Origin: Pohlia nutans
Taxonomy: Eukaryota > Streptophyta > Bryopsida > Bryales > Mniaceae
Assembly (NCBI GenBank): GCA_022496805.1
Contig: CM040086.1
Span: 8,620,501 to 8,684,500 of the forward strand
Reading direction: 5' to 3'
Length of the DNA: 64,000 nt
In this document: positions 36,773-49,308 of the stretch, one piece after another
Numbering within the stretch: the first letter of the stretch is position 1
Layout of the letters: each line of letters begins with the position of its first letter
The notes under the pieces: generated by a model
The model's input: the letters and a program-made list of their open reading frames with translations, nothing else
Database searches by the model: none
Told to the model about the DNA's origin: nothing
Program-made: the position numbers and the translations under genes

Positions 36773-37617
36773 ATTCCTAAAGGAGGTTGCATGCCAAAAA
36801 GGGTTGCAAGTGTTCTTCCAGATGGTATTCACCACAAAGACTATGGTATTGATAGAAACTGCAAATACGAAAAATGGAGCTCGGAATGAGAACTAAATAT
36901 TCAATTTTTTTATTCAATAATATGTGACGCGGAAAAACAGATATGGCTACCCAAAGGCTGCTTTCTACATATTTTTAGTCGTGTACTGGAAAAATACATA
37001 ATTGTTTTATGATCCCACAATGGATGAAAATGCTCTTGAAAATCACCATATGCACATTGCATGAATACGCACCTCCTCAAAAAAAAAAACCCTTCAAATT
37101 CACACTTTTACACCCCTTAACATCACCTATATGCTAATACTACTAGCGTATAAAATACCCCAACTTCCTTTTGAGGTTAATTTTGTGAGCTGAATTTCCA
37201 TTTTTCAAAACTGGAGGCAAACTCACTCTCAAGACACCCATGAGTTTGCGGGAAACCCTATTACCACCATGTCTTTCACCGTGCCCCCTGCCCCTCGGAA
37301 TGCAGCCATGTGACTGAGTTGGAACAACAAATACCGTATATTTCCAACTCTTGTACCGATATCATTTATACATTCATTCCAGCCCACTGCCTGTTGTAGC
37401 AGTGCATATGGTGGAGGGGCTAGGGCGAACCTACAAGCATACAAGTACTAGCCATTTTCTCATTTTGGGGTGCTAGATGTTTTTTTGGAAAAATGTATTA
37501 TATATTTGAGGTCTGCGACTTCAAATTAGTTTTTGTGGACCCACTATGTCCAAAAATTGGGGCAATGTTTTGTTTAGCTTTTTTTACCTCTAGTACAAGT
37601 ACATATGTTGGTTCACC
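36773..37617. other. No gene recognised
   Basis: Begins with a possible TTAA element end (TTAA TTCCTAAAGGAGGTTGC, matching the end at 8758). No further structure seen. Confidence 0.4.
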
Positions 37618-37620
37618 TTA

Positions 37621-37965
37621 GGGCCACTTCACACTATGGCCGTCCAAGTCGAGAGGCCGTGGGATTGAGAGTCCAAAGAAATCTACTGAAAATAGCATTA
37701 AAATATAGTTTTCATTTTTTATGATAAGAAATCGACGACCTCTCGACCATAGTGACGGGTCTTGCAAAATGTAGGACCCAAACTTCCTCTCGAGAGGCCG
37801 TCACCTTGGTCATAAAGTGTTGCCATGTAAGCATTTTGAAGGTCCACGGCCTTTGGACTTTGGCCTCTAGTGTGAAGGGTCGAGAGGCCGAAACCATGGT
37901 TTCTTGCAATTTGATTGGTGGAAATCGACGGCCTCTCGACCTTCAGCCATAGTGTGAAGCGGCCC
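37621..37965. mobile_element. TTA-flanked MITE, 345 bp, PIF/Harbinger-like
   Basis: The left end GGGCCACTTCACACTATGGC and right end GCCATAGTGTGAAGCGGCCC form a 20-bp TIR with one mismatch, bordered by TTA on both sides (37618-37620, 37966-37968). Four internal copies of the CGAGAGGCCG / CGGCCTCTCG motif, on both strands, allow an extended fold. Non-coding. Confidence 0.88.
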
Positions 37966-37968
37966 TTA

Positions 37969-40063
37969 GTCATGGTGGACGCACCTAAAATTGCCCATTT
38001 AAACACTTGTGCTTGGAATTTTTTGAATATCAAATTGGAACTTTTTTTGGTTGATAAAAGAAAAGATTCATGAATAGCGTCCAAAAGATAACAACAACAA
38101 TAATAATAAATCTTCTCACTTAATGAATTTTGAAAATGAAAATTTTGTGCTATGTAGGTGGTGGTATTTTCAATACAAAAATATCACAAATTGCATCCTA
38201 GACACTCTAATTCCACTCACTTGTAGAAGCCTCACGATTAAATGACAAGTAGTCGATTTCAGGTTTTTAAAATGGTAGTAGGTAATACTATGTGAGGAAA
38301 CATAATGAAACATATTTGATTTACTTTTGCAAAAGAATATACAAATAAACAAACATTCATACTCTTTGGAAATCTAGTGATTATGCCTTCCTACAGGCAA
38401 GAATGAAAAGTATGTAAATTCTCTATAGGCAAGAGATGTATTCTCAAAATACTCTAATCCCTCAATATGACAAGATTCTACTGCCACTAATGAGTGTATC
38501 TGCTAAATAATATGTACTGACAATTTGTACTGAGTGAATCTCAAAAATGAGTTTGAGTTTGTAATCTTCGTATACAAATAGTTATATCATGAGTATGAGA
38601 ATGAAACATAAAAAATGTAAACACAGAAGTTGCAGTATGTTATTTACTGCAAAATATTGTAAAAATGCAGTTGTGGTTTGGAAATAAATCAATCTTAATT
38701 TGAGTCAACCATTGGCCCAAACTTAGCTTTAAGTCCAATACTCTAAATAAATAAATTAATTAAAAATCAATATTATTTGAAATATCACAACATTGTCCAT
38801 ATATGATATTAGTTTACATCATTTAGAACCCATCATCATTTTCATTGCAAAAAAATGACTTCCATGTGTTTTATCCCTGAAGTGCCGAGGCGACCAAAAG
38901 TGATCTTTCCAAGAATAGAAAGTGTTGTAAAATGAGTTAGGAGTTTTCAAATTGAGTGTTGTAAAATGAGTTAGCAGTTTCCAAATTGAGTGTTTCTTGG
39001 GCCTAACCTATTTAGAATCAAATTTCATATAAGAATATGTCATTGGATCACTAAACATGTGTTCACCAAAATTCAAAAACAATAAAGAACTTTGGGTGGT
39101 GTAGATGTTGCAACAATCTATAAAAGTATCAAAATTTTAAATGTGCGAAAAATGCATGATAAAATGTATGTTTTGTTTGGACGTACAAAGATAGATTATA
39201 AATTATGAATTATAGATCAAATCTATGGAAATGAATTCCTAAAATTCATCATATACAATTATACATACAATATCTAACTAATTAACTTTCAAAATTAAAA
39301 AAAATTAAAAAATTAAAAAATTATCTTTTAATTTTGGTATGATTGGCTAAAAGCACAAGGTTAATGAAACGCTTAAATACCCATTGGAATTTTTTTCATT
39401 TAAACTATTAATTTTGTACTGTTTTTACGTAGTGTTGTTCAAATTGACATTTTGATAAATCATAAACTCTAAATTTTAGCAACTTCTATCCAAATGATGA
39501 ACATTTTACTTTTAAGTAATAATAATTTAATTCAACAAAATATTTAATAATGTATTTTTTATGAATATTCATAGTTTTTCTTTTTAAATTTAATGATAAA
39601 AAATCTAAGTGGTTTTGATGGTATTCAACCATATATATGAAATTTAGAGATTAAACATTAAAACTTTCATATTTTACAAACTTCAAAAAATTCATATATA
39701 ATACATATATAATCATCAGATGATTAGGGTTCAACAATACCCAATGGCTAAATAAAGCTATATATATTGTGGAAGTCGTTTAGAATTCAACAGCCACACG
39801 TGAATCAAAAGTAGAAGAAAAGATAAAAATTAAATAAAACAGTTGTTTGTTTACAATGTAACTAATTGTAAAAAGACAAGAATTAATGTTTTTTAGAGAA
39901 TTTTTAGCCAATTTTTTAAAGCCAAATATACTTATGAAATGAGCGCATTTGGCCATGTGCATAAATAACAAATTGTATGTTTGCACTGCATCACTGGTGA
40001 CACTTCAATGGAAAATTTCATTGAGGATGCTTCAAAAGTAGATGAAGCCCTCCCAAATCCCTC
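37969..40063. other. AT-rich, no gene; short tandem at 38921-38988
   Basis: Two copies of a 34-bp unit (AGTGTTGTAAAATGAGTTAG..) lie at 38921-38988. A lone TTTA TCCCTGAAGTGCCGAGG at about 38871 looks like a decayed TTAA-element end without a partner. Confidence 0.45.
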
Positions 40064-40110
40064 GTTTGCACTGATGGACGGATTTCGACCCATAGTTCAT
40101 CAGTGCAAAC
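40064..40110. repeat. 16-bp-arm inverted repeat
   Basis: GTTTGCACTGATGGAC at 40064-40079 is mirrored by GTTCATCAGTGCAAAC at 40095-40110 with one mismatch and a 15-nt loop. It is isolated, with no TIR element around it that I can define. Confidence 0.85.
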
Positions 40111-40225
40111 CAGATTTTCCTTTCAATTCAATTCAATTTTTCTAATAATTCAATATTTCTATTTAAATTCAATCACCAAAGCTTGATAAATGAAAATAAA
40201 TTTGTTCTACACATATATACTTTAA

Positions 40226-41031
40226 CCCCTAAGGGTCCCTAGCTTTTTTGGGCTTAAAATCATCATCGTTTTTTATGTGTTATAGGTCTACATGTAAGTG
40301 AGGTATAGAAATCTCAACCATACAATCTTGTAACATACATGTTGTAGATCACGTGAATAAATTTTGGGGTCATTTGGTCATATAGATTGCAAGATCATAG
40401 TGTTTTAATGCTAAAAAGAATGCAATTTTTTTCCTAGTAACAGAGTTAGAGGTGAAATTCGTTTTCAAAATACTCAAATGAAAAAAAGTTCAACTACAGA
40501 GTAGTTTAAATCATCATACAAACACATTGGTACCAAAAAATCCTCATAATTTTTTTTAGTGTGTCCTAAAATGGCCTTGCAATGTCAAAAGTAGCCCAAA
40601 AAGTGACACGTTTGAACCAAAAAGTAAAAAGTGTTCAAACTAGACCCGTGCACTGAAATGACTTCTAAACATTCATAACAAAATGGATTGACCTAAAACA
40701 TTTACCATGATAACTAGACTTCAAGGGAAATTCAATCCTACAAATTTTATTGAAAACAGACTTGGAATGAAGGAGATACAAGCCCCCAAAGTTGCTGCCA
40801 TCAAAATTTGCAGAACTATCCAAAAAAAAAAAAAAACCTACTTTCAAATAATTACCAAAAATTCAATTCATCTCAAATTCATCTAAAATTTTTACCACAC
40901 ATTTCATACATCATGCGGGGAGTTTTCAAAAAAATTCATCAAAATTGGACTTGTTTTGCAAAAGTTACAGCTCTTCAAAGGTGAATGTCCCTCAAAAACG
41001 TCCAAAATATGGACGCTGAGACGCTTAGGGG
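40226..41031. mobile_element. TTAA-type element, 806 bp
   Basis: TTAA (40222-40225) then CCCCTAAGGGTCCC; right end GAGACGCTTAGGGG then CTGA (decayed TTAA). The palindrome CGTCCA..TGGACG is at 40999-41015, just inside the right end. Non-coding. Confidence 0.7.
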
Positions 41032-41094
41032 CTGATCAGTTCATTCATTCATTTCATAAATTTCATGTAAATAGTAAAGATCTATACAAATGTG

Positions 41095-42512
41095 ATAGCT
41101 AGAAACTAAACCCCTTTGAGCCCACAAATGTTCAATGAAGCCACCCTGTAAATTGAAATGGGTATCATGATTCTCTATCAACATTGCTTCCACTACATAT
41201 TCATCAAAAGTGAATCCTTGGACATTGCAACGGTATGTTGCACGACCACCATCCACCTTAGAGGGTGCACATATACACTCTAAATGGGAACCATGTGCAA
41301 TCAAGCAATATTTAATTGGGGACTAATTGGAAGAATTGGAATATTCTACAATTTAATTGAATATTTTAGGAATGTTCTAGGTATATTCTTTATTTGATTT
41401 TAAAGCACTCTATATTACATCCTATAATTTTATAATTTGGTAGAAGTTTAACCTCCCAATGAATAATATATTTTATCACACGTTTTATCACACACAAATG
41501 TCCCATTGCCAACAAGAGTTTTTGATAATAGCAAACCTAAATTGGAACACACCAAAATACCAAGCTTTTTCTTTGCAGGATGCTTCTTGCATCCTTGAAA
41601 AATGAGAACACTTTCTACCTTGACATTGATGGATTGTTTGTACAAAACAAATCCAACGAGGCGGTAAATCCTATTGGTCAATAAATACTATCAATCATAT
41701 TGAGCACCGTTGACAACATGTTAAATGTCTTGCCCTTCATCTTCAACTAAATTGCAAATCAAAGGTGGTTTATAAAGGATACGAATATTGTTGTTGAAAC
41801 ATGATATGCCAAAAACACATGCCATATTTAAAAAGCTTTGGTTAGCAACAACTTCAAAAACAATTTCTTTTCCCTTATCCTTGTTTAAGAAATCCCCTTG
41901 TCATGCCACTAGAAAGTTTTTCCATTCCCAATGCATGCAATCAAGAGATGCAAATATACCAAGTCAACCTCGATCTTTGTTCATCTGCATTTTCCGACCG
42001 ATGTCAGCCTACGTGGGTTGCCGTAAATATTCAACTCTGAATTCAACATGAAATACTAAAACATTAATGTTTCATTTTCTCTATAGTCGTACTCTCCGCA
42101 ATTCTACAATATTCGTTTGTAGCATTTGAGCCAATTCCATTGGCAAGCATTCAAAGTGTGGCGGTACACCTCTAAATAGAAAAAGATCCAAAGTCCCTGT
42201 TGCATTTGCCTTTTGAACAAAGTACTCATCATACGCACAAATTCTTTGGATTATTCTCAAAAACAAACAACGGCTCATCCTTTAGCACTGGGAAAACAAT
42301 TCCGGACCATAGATTGGGGTATCCAAGAAATAATCGTTGAACATTTGTACATGACCTTCTTCTCTTTGTCTATCTCTATTGTGTCTCTTGCCACGCCGAG
42401 AGCCACAATAGCGACCTTTCTGATCAAGATCATCAAGTTGATCACCAAGATAACCAAACATAATACGTAAATTCGCCTCCTCGTTTGCCTCATCTGACCC
42501 GTTGTCTTCCAA
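41095..42512 (-). pseudogene. Decayed PIF/Harbinger (Plant_tran/HARBI1-like) transposase
   Basis: Transposases of this family cut and paste PIF/Harbinger elements with a DDE catalytic triad. Reading the minus strand and changing frame as needed gives the family blocks in order: MFNDYFLDTPIYGPELF (about 42345-42295), MSRCLFLRI and YFVQKANATGTL (42278-42180), MLANGIGSNATNEYCRIAES (about 42150-42090), LDCMHWEWKN with the first catalytic Asp (about 41946-41917), FGISCFNNNIRIL (about 41815-41780), FVQTIHQCQGRKCSHFSRMQEA and FGVFQFRFAI (about 41660-41530), and FNLQGGFIEHLWAQRG (about 41155-41105). The family's NDINVL block has become NNNIRIL, so the second catalytic Asp reads Asn. A TAA stop interrupts ELFSQC*RMSRC at 42282-42284, CTATL*ML contains another stop, and there are several frameshifts. 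It cannot be functional. Confidence 0.85.
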
Positions 42513-42845
42513 GTTGACATCACCCTATGCACAAAGCCTAGTCCTTTATTGATCCATTTAGTGCATCTACATGAACAACGAGAACAAGAACAACAACTAC
42601 AAAAAAATTGGTTGAGTAGTTGATTTTGAGATGAGAAAGACGACATGGGCCCCAAGAGCGGAATCCATCCCTTCCCCACCAATTCCAACCTAACAACCCG
42701 GGCCGGACCGGTTGGCTCCGACGATAAAGAGCACAAGGCACTTTGACGTGGGTGGAGACCACGCCACCCCAAATTTGGGGCACATGAGCCAACCAAATCA
42801 AGGGCCCGCCAGAAGGTCCATGGCGCATCATGGGTGGATATGCTC
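42513..42845. mobile_element. 5' terminal region of the PIF/Harbinger relic
   Basis: Upstream of the transposase relic the minus strand runs to a terminus that reads GAGCATATCCACCCATGATG from 42845 inward, with TAA just outside (42846-42848). This matches the TIR of the MITEs at 9811 and 58869. The opposite terminus beyond 41040 is not recognisable and may be deleted. A 173-codon frame here (42275-42796 minus) overlaps the transposase reading in another frame and is not a gene. Confidence 0.6.
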
Positions 42846-42848
42846 TAA

Positions 42849-44352
42849 GTAACTTACCGGCAAACATCTAAAATGCCCAATATGGCCATTTGCATAACTA
42901 CACTTTGGAGCAATGGCATTTTCTCATTTTACCTTAGTTATTTTTATTTTTTATTGCAATACATCATTTTAAAGCTCTTGTTCTATACTACAAGATCAAC
43001 AATGTCAGTCATATCAATGTAAAGTCATTTTCACACAAACAATTGATTTGCAACAAGGGATCTGATACAAAAAATTCACAAGAAACGCTTATGAGTTAAG
43101 ATCCAACATGCAATTACTTTGCAAATATAGCTCTACAGTAAAGTAGAGACATCTAGAGGCAACCGCCTTTACATTCTAGCGCTATAGGTGCCCTCAACAA
43201 CCACCACTGAAGGAACCTAAATCCGACCATTTATCATTCAATCAAATGGGTTCTAAAAGAATATGGAATTAGGATGTCTAGAATGCAATTCATCATACTT
43301 TTTGTATTGAGAAAAGCTCCGGTGATATGACACAAGTGGGATATGATTAATTTTTCAATTTCAAAATTCACAGAAATTAAATTCTAGTTGAAATTTTCTT
43401 TATTTATTTTCACATTTATTCATGAATCTTATTTATTTGTTAGCCAAAAAAACACCCAATTTCATTTTCAAACCAAATCCAAGCCCGGTAGCTTAAATTT
43501 TAGGTGCCTCCACCATAGTTGTACCTTCAATGTTGATGAAGTGATTGTAGGGGTGCCGTTGGTACTTCCAATACAATGACAACTCTCAATTAAGTCTCCG
43601 TTGGGATTTGGGAATAACCATATGACAGACATCTTCCCCGCTGGACCTGCCGGAAGGCAGACCCCCAAGCAGCCATCATCATGACTGTGAATCTAAACAT
43701 CTTGTACTAACTTACCGTAGTACCATTGTTGGGTTGCCAAAAAATAACTCAAAAATGAAAAACAGAAAACATCTGAAGTTATGAGAACCAAAACACGAAA
43801 ATAGAATAAATTATTTATAAGCTATTTTAGGCTATGTTAGGCTATTTTAGGCCATTTTCTTTTTATCATTTTAAGCTCAAAAACAAAACAAAGAAATTCA
43901 TTTTTTAAGGAACAAACGTTATTTTTCAAAAAATATTCGATCATGGGGTGGCAACCCAACTATGGTACCACGATCCGTATTGCCACAACCAGTTAGCCTC
44001 AAAACCCACTCGTTTGCAACTAAGGTAGTTCCTCCAAAAATGTCGCTTTGATAATATAGGTTTGAAATTAGAAAAAATAAATTTGTAGCTAACTAATGTA
44101 CAAGAGTTGTAGTGTCACTTTTGGAGTAGCTACATATATGACTACAAGATTCATAATTTTTTCCATATGGTATCAAAATAATACATATTTTAGTGCATTT
44201 GAAATTCTTGGAAATGGAGAAAAGATCTACAAAAATATTGCATGTTTAATGATAGTAAATATGCATAGCCACTAAAACTCACAAGAATGGGTAAGATATC
44301 TTATTCTTTTATTGTACATGCCTGTCTTCCAACATTTAAATTTTGTTCCTTG
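42849..44352. other. No gene recognised
   Basis: AT-rich to moderate composition. Short frames near 43388-43668 are mutual antisense shadows without domains. Confidence 0.4.
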
Positions 44353-44502
44353 TACTAGTAAGAAAGGTGGTCTTTGGGCACCAAGAAACAATGTTAGAGT
44401 ATGGTGCCCATGGCCCATATTAACACTAGCTTGGTGCCAATATGAGCCATAAGCACCACATTATTCTTTGGTGCCCAAAGACCACCTTTCTACTAGCTAG
44501 TG
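44353..44502. mobile_element. Hairpin MITE, best-preserved copy
   Basis: Left TACTAGTAAGAAAGGTGGTC and TTTGGGCACCAAGAA pair with right TTCTTTGGTGCCCAAAGACC and ACCTTTCTACTAG. The central part (TGGCCCATATTAACACTAGC against TGGTGCCAATATGAGCCA) also pairs, so the whole 150 bp can form one long imperfect hairpin. Confidence 0.75.
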
Positions 44503-45137
44503 TTGTAAATGGCTACTAGGAATGTCTACACTATGGTAATGAATCAAATTGAATTTATTAAGAGGGGGAATTTCTTGCAATTGCATTGTTCATTGTTTGG
44601 AGTGTTCTCAATGAACATGACATTTTGTAAGTTAGGAGATTTGTACATCATTCATGCTCTACACTAACATAGTTTTTTTATTCTTGAAAAGAGCCCTTTT
44701 TTTTTAATTCTAGCATGTGGCCTTTTTACGAGAAGTTTTAAATACACTCCAAGGTATAGACTTGAAAGCTTAGACAATTTTCATGCATAGGATCATGGGT
44801 GATATATAGAAAGTTTTCGACTTTGATCATGCATGGGGTATGAGCGATAAGAGGTTTCCTTATCTTTATAACAAAGAATGAAGTTCCAAAATTGCTAAAG
44901 ATTGTTCTGAACACTATAGTCATATGTCATGATATTTTATAAATTTGCATTGTTGAATGGATCTCCTAATTATAATTGGATGCAATTGGGTATTGATCAA
45001 TCCCATATAAATATGAAATAATTAGTTTTCTTTTTTGAATTCTACTTGGTTGCTTTCGTAGGTGGAGGGCAAGGTCAACAAAAAAATATTTCTATAAGTA
45101 AATGTGATTTCTTAAAGATTTTTTTCTTCAAAAAAAG

Positions 45138-45138
<1 letters not shown>
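44503..45138. other. No gene or repeat seen
   Basis: AT-rich, unorganised. Confidence 0.4.

Positions 45139-45199
<61 letters not shown>
45139..45199. repeat. (TA)n microsatellite, about 30 units
   Basis: Uninterrupted alternating TA run, like that at 33402-33466. Confidence 0.97.
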
Positions 45200-45202
<3 letters not shown>

Positions 45203-45442
45203 AAAAAAACCTTGAATGATATTTGTAAATATTTCATGAGCCAACCGCGCCATCCACCTACGAAAATCCATTTGTAGACATTTGAGAGAAACTTACAAAT
45301 AGGTAAAAGATACTTTTAAAACCCTATGAAAAACATGTATGTTTTGGTGCTTCTTTTTCCAACCAAATTCCTTTTAATATCTTATGTAAAATGTACCACA
45401 TATAAAGAGCTGGGAGCTACACTTCCCCCCAAAAAAGCACTA

Positions 45443-45660
45443 CACTGAATATCCCATTTAGTGCGTGTGGTACTAATTCCCGAAGCACGCACTATATTGT
45501 CAAATCTCAAAATCAATGAGTGCTAAATTTTTCATTGAGTGAATAAAATCTTCATATCATGCTAATTTTAGATCATATTGATATTTAGTATCACCTTTGC
45601 TAATTTTCCACACGCACTATACCCTCCCTACCCCCTTCTCACTAAATGGGATAATCAGTG
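45443..45660. mobile_element. TA-flanked MITE, CACTGAWTATCCCATTTAGTG ends, 218 bp
   Basis: Left CACTGAATATCCCATTTAGT and right ACTAAATGGGATAATCAGTG form a 21-bp TIR with one mismatch, with TA on both sides (45441-45442, 45661-45662). A decayed inverse copy spans about 62225-62398 (shared AGTATCACCTT / AAGGTGATACTAAATATC and ATAATCAGTGTA). Confidence 0.82.
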
Positions 45661-45711
45661 TAATATGTTTTATGGAAACCACAACCGAGAACGAAATTTC
45701 AGTTTGCTTAA

Positions 45712-45953
45712 CCCCTAAAAGACCAAGAAGTCCAAATTGGACCTCATATTTTTTTAGCAGTTTTGAGTAGGTTCACTGTGGACTTCCTTTTGTTCAAATT
45801 TGTTATTTTCTTGACCACCATATGCATTATTCTTCATTGATTCTAGTCTCATTGATTGAGTGATACAAAATTCAGTCTCATCTAAATTATATTTCACAAT
45901 ATGATTAATTGAATTTGTCATTTTAAAACCACGAATCCTTGGTTCTTTAGGGG
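45712..45953. mobile_element. Family B TTAA element, 242 bp
   Basis: TTAA (45708-45711) then CCCCTAAAAGACCAAG; right end TTGGTTCTTTAGGGG then TTAA (45954-45957). The perfect palindrome GTCCAAATTGGAC is at 45730-45742. The inverse copy is 54971-55201. Confidence 0.85.
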
Positions 45954-45957
45954 TTAA

Positions 45958-47451
45958 TTTTCCTGTGTTGTAATCTAAGAATGAACACAAGGGATGATAA
46001 TTCGTAAATTGTTGGACGCTGGGTAATTGCAAGTTACATACAATATGGTAATCATTCATGACATGCAATTCACTTTCCAGTTGATATTTCTTCATGCTTT
46101 GGTTCACACGGCACGACTTAGTCCCTCTTTTGATGGTACACACGGTATGTGTTTGTCGGAGCAAGAAGGCCCCAAATCAACATGTCTCCGGAAGTTTCGG
46201 TCACGTGAAATTCAAGATATATATGAATGTTGGGAAAAAGGCTTTCAAATAGATCAAGTACAGTTCTCTAAAAGAAAGGCTTCTTTTTCATACCCACCGC
46301 TATGTTTGCCGTTTTGAAGGAATATGATGTGACCAAATATTTGGGGCGACCGTTTCTCATCTTGCCCCCCCCTCCCAACCCCCCTTATCCTACTTCATTC
46401 ACTGGACACGCAGCGTCGAAATTTTATAAGATACCTTGTGTTATTGGTAGAATGAACATGTCCCTGTCAAACATCTAATAATCTTCAGTTGCGTACTATT
46501 TCAGAGAATGTAGACGTTGTCCAATATTCCAAAAATTCATACTATAATATGGTGCTTTCTTTTTTTATGAACGATAATAACATTGAGACCTATTCTGTTA
46601 TAAGAATGACATGTTTTTCAAAAGTGTTTGTTTGCCATTCATGTAATGTTTTGGAATTGAATCCCAATTTGCTATGTTAAAGGTATGTTCTCACTTGGTG
46701 TAAACAATGTTGTTTGTGAGGGACTCCTGTAAGGAATGAATTTAGATACACTTTTGAACTAGATTCAAAAGGACTAAGGGAACAACATTAATCTTCTAAA
46801 AAGGACTAAGGGATGATAAGTTTCAAATGACAAAAAAATCAATGAGATACTTTCATTATTTTGGTGAAGTTCTATTGATGGTCATCATACTGAATCCAAG
46901 TCGTTTTTTCTATTTATGGATTTAACATGCGGTCCCATCTCTCAAATAATGATTAAAATCACATGTAGTACATTTTGGCAACTTTTTTTTTTTTCTTCTC
47001 TTCATCTCAATTTTAACCATTAATTTTAAAGTTAATTAATTAATTAATTAATTTTTTTTTTTTTGCGTTTGAGCCAAATATATGAAATGGATCTTACAAA
47101 ATCTAATTTCTAATGTGGTTTGAAAATTTCAATAATTCTTAAAATCGAGCGATTTATTGCAATCATCAGTTTTCCATGGACATAAGCTTTCCTTCTAATT
47201 GTGTAAACATAGAATGCCACATAAGTTCACTTTACATGATGATGTTCTTCACTATATTATAGACCCACAATGAGAAATTCAAATTTTCAAATTGTATTTG
47301 ATATGAAATTTCTTCACTTCTTTAAAAATTCTCGATAATTTCAAATTTTCACAACTTATAAGACGCATGTGATATATATATTTTTAAATAAAATAAATTA
47401 TGAATTTCCTATTTCTATTGGAGTGACCGATTGAAAGTTTAAAACATTAAT
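45958..47451. other. No gene recognised
   Basis: Frames of up to about 96 codons here lack motifs. Two adjacent copies of AAAAGGACTAAGGGA near 46770-46810 are a minor duplication. Confidence 0.4.
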
Positions 47452-47564
47452 AAAAAAGGTGGTGCTCCCCAAGGAGATGCCTAGGCAAAATCACTATGCA
47501 TGTGTGGAATTGAGCACTACTTACTTGGGCATTTCCCTCGGTAGTGTCACCTTTTCTACTAGTG
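47452..47564. mobile_element. CACTAGTAGAAAAGGTG hairpin MITE, copy 2
   Basis: Left AAAAAAGGTGGTGCTCCCC..GAGATGCCTAGGCAA pairs with right TTGGGCATTTCCC..GTGTCACCTTTTCTACTAG. It matches 5866-5985 in inverse orientation. Confidence 0.65.
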
Positions 47565-49308
47565 AAAAGTGAAAATTATTGAAGGTTCACAATACGGTTA
47601 TCCGCCCATTCTTTTTAGGGTTATGAGTCCCCACATTGTACAGATTAGTCATTTTTTTGTTTCTAATGATTGAGTGACGATGAACGTTAGTGGCAGCCTA
47701 TATGTTGTTGCAGCACAATTGAAATTTTATTCACAACAATGTTGCTTATCTGCCGCTGTTGCTGATCATATTGAGGTTCGGACATTGAGACCCACCACTT
47801 CAATAATGTCTTATGAATGTGTGTGCTATGTTTGAAGAGTCTTCACATTATTGGCCATCAGCCGAAGCTTCAAGCAGCTACTAGTTTCCCATTCCCATGT
47901 CTTTCAGCAGACAAGTGTGACAAAAATATCTGTGGGTCTTGTGCCCAAATAGAAGAGGATTCCAATGTATTAAAATATGTCTTATTCATATACTCTATGA
48001 ACAAATTATGAATTTTTGAAGTTTTGCATACAAATTTGTCAACTTTGCAACTTTTTTATGCAATACATTTACTCAACTATACACTTATTTTTAGCCTACC
48101 CATGGAATTAAAAAAAAATACCTTATGGTAGATGTATTCAAAACCGAGTGGACCCAAAACCGTCATGTAGGCTTCCCCATTTACCGTGACAAACTAGATT
48201 GTTGTATGTGCTTCAACAATGCCACATGACTACTCACCAGTGGATTTGATGATTTCAATGTCACTAATTTACATACAACCAATGTAACGGTTTTGGGTCA
48301 AAAACTACTTTTGACTTTTAAAAAAAAATCACAGATAGTTCATTTTTGGGATTTTATTTTATTTTATTTCTTCAAAAATTCCACTAATCTTCATGATTTT
48401 TATTTTCCGACTAGAGAAATTTTGTCTTCTAGTTCACATCCTCCACACATACCTAAAACCTTAAGTTATTGAATTTGGGTACATCTACCTTACATGTTTT
48501 CTTTCTCAACTCATTTTATATGAAGCCTTAATGCAGAATAATGTTCTTTAAGCATTATTTAATGCTAAATATCATGTTGCTTCAACATGTTAGATACAAA
48601 ATAACATGCCATGAAGGATTGTCCATTCTAAACACTTTATTTTTATTTATTAATTTATTTTAAAAATTCTACCATGTGTTATTTTGACATTGGTTGAGAC
48701 TCACTTAATCCTAAACATGTTCTTTCATTGTTTTTGAGTGAAACTGCCAAAACAAAACAACATACGTTGAAAACAAGGAACACTATAAAAATTTCTTGCA
48801 ACTTTTAGATGGTGGATCTTGTACCTAACTTGTTTGTCGTCTTCTTCACAGTAAAATAAAATAAAAATTAGCATCTTAAAGATTGTAATGTTCAAAGCGG
48901 TGAAACGAGTCTTTTTCAACCATGTCCAAAGACGGAGTTTCAAATTTGACACACTTTAGAAAAGAAAAAGGATATGTTTCAAAACTTGATGAATTTGATG
49001 TTATATTGAAAGTTGAGTTGAACATTTGTGAAAAAAATCCAAGATTGAAAAAAAGCTTGATTTTCATTCTTTATAAAATCACAATGTAGAAGAAGGTATA
49101 AAATGAAGGATAAGACTAAACTGCTAATAAATCTAACATGAAATTGAAACATGCCAATCTTAATGGTAATTTTTTGGTAACAAGCTATGTGTAGCCTATT
49201 CAATTTTTGCTTTCAAAAATTGTGGAATTTGAGTTACAACACTAATTCCATATGTTATGAGGGCTATTTGACTAATTGCAAAACAAAACTCTTCATATCT
49301 TCCAGTCC
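47565..49308. other. No gene recognised
   Basis: AT-rich, no paired termini or coding motifs noticed. Confidence 0.4.

Noticed and set aside
42275..42796. 173-codon minus-strand frame
   Set aside because: It overlaps the Harbinger transposase blocks in a different frame; the 42282-42512 frame is the one that matches the family.
45754..46164. 136-codon minus-strand frame, partly similar in translation to the region at 54971-55201
   Set aside because: The similarity is explained by the two sites being copies of the same non-coding TTAA element, and the frame runs out of the element into unrelated DNA.
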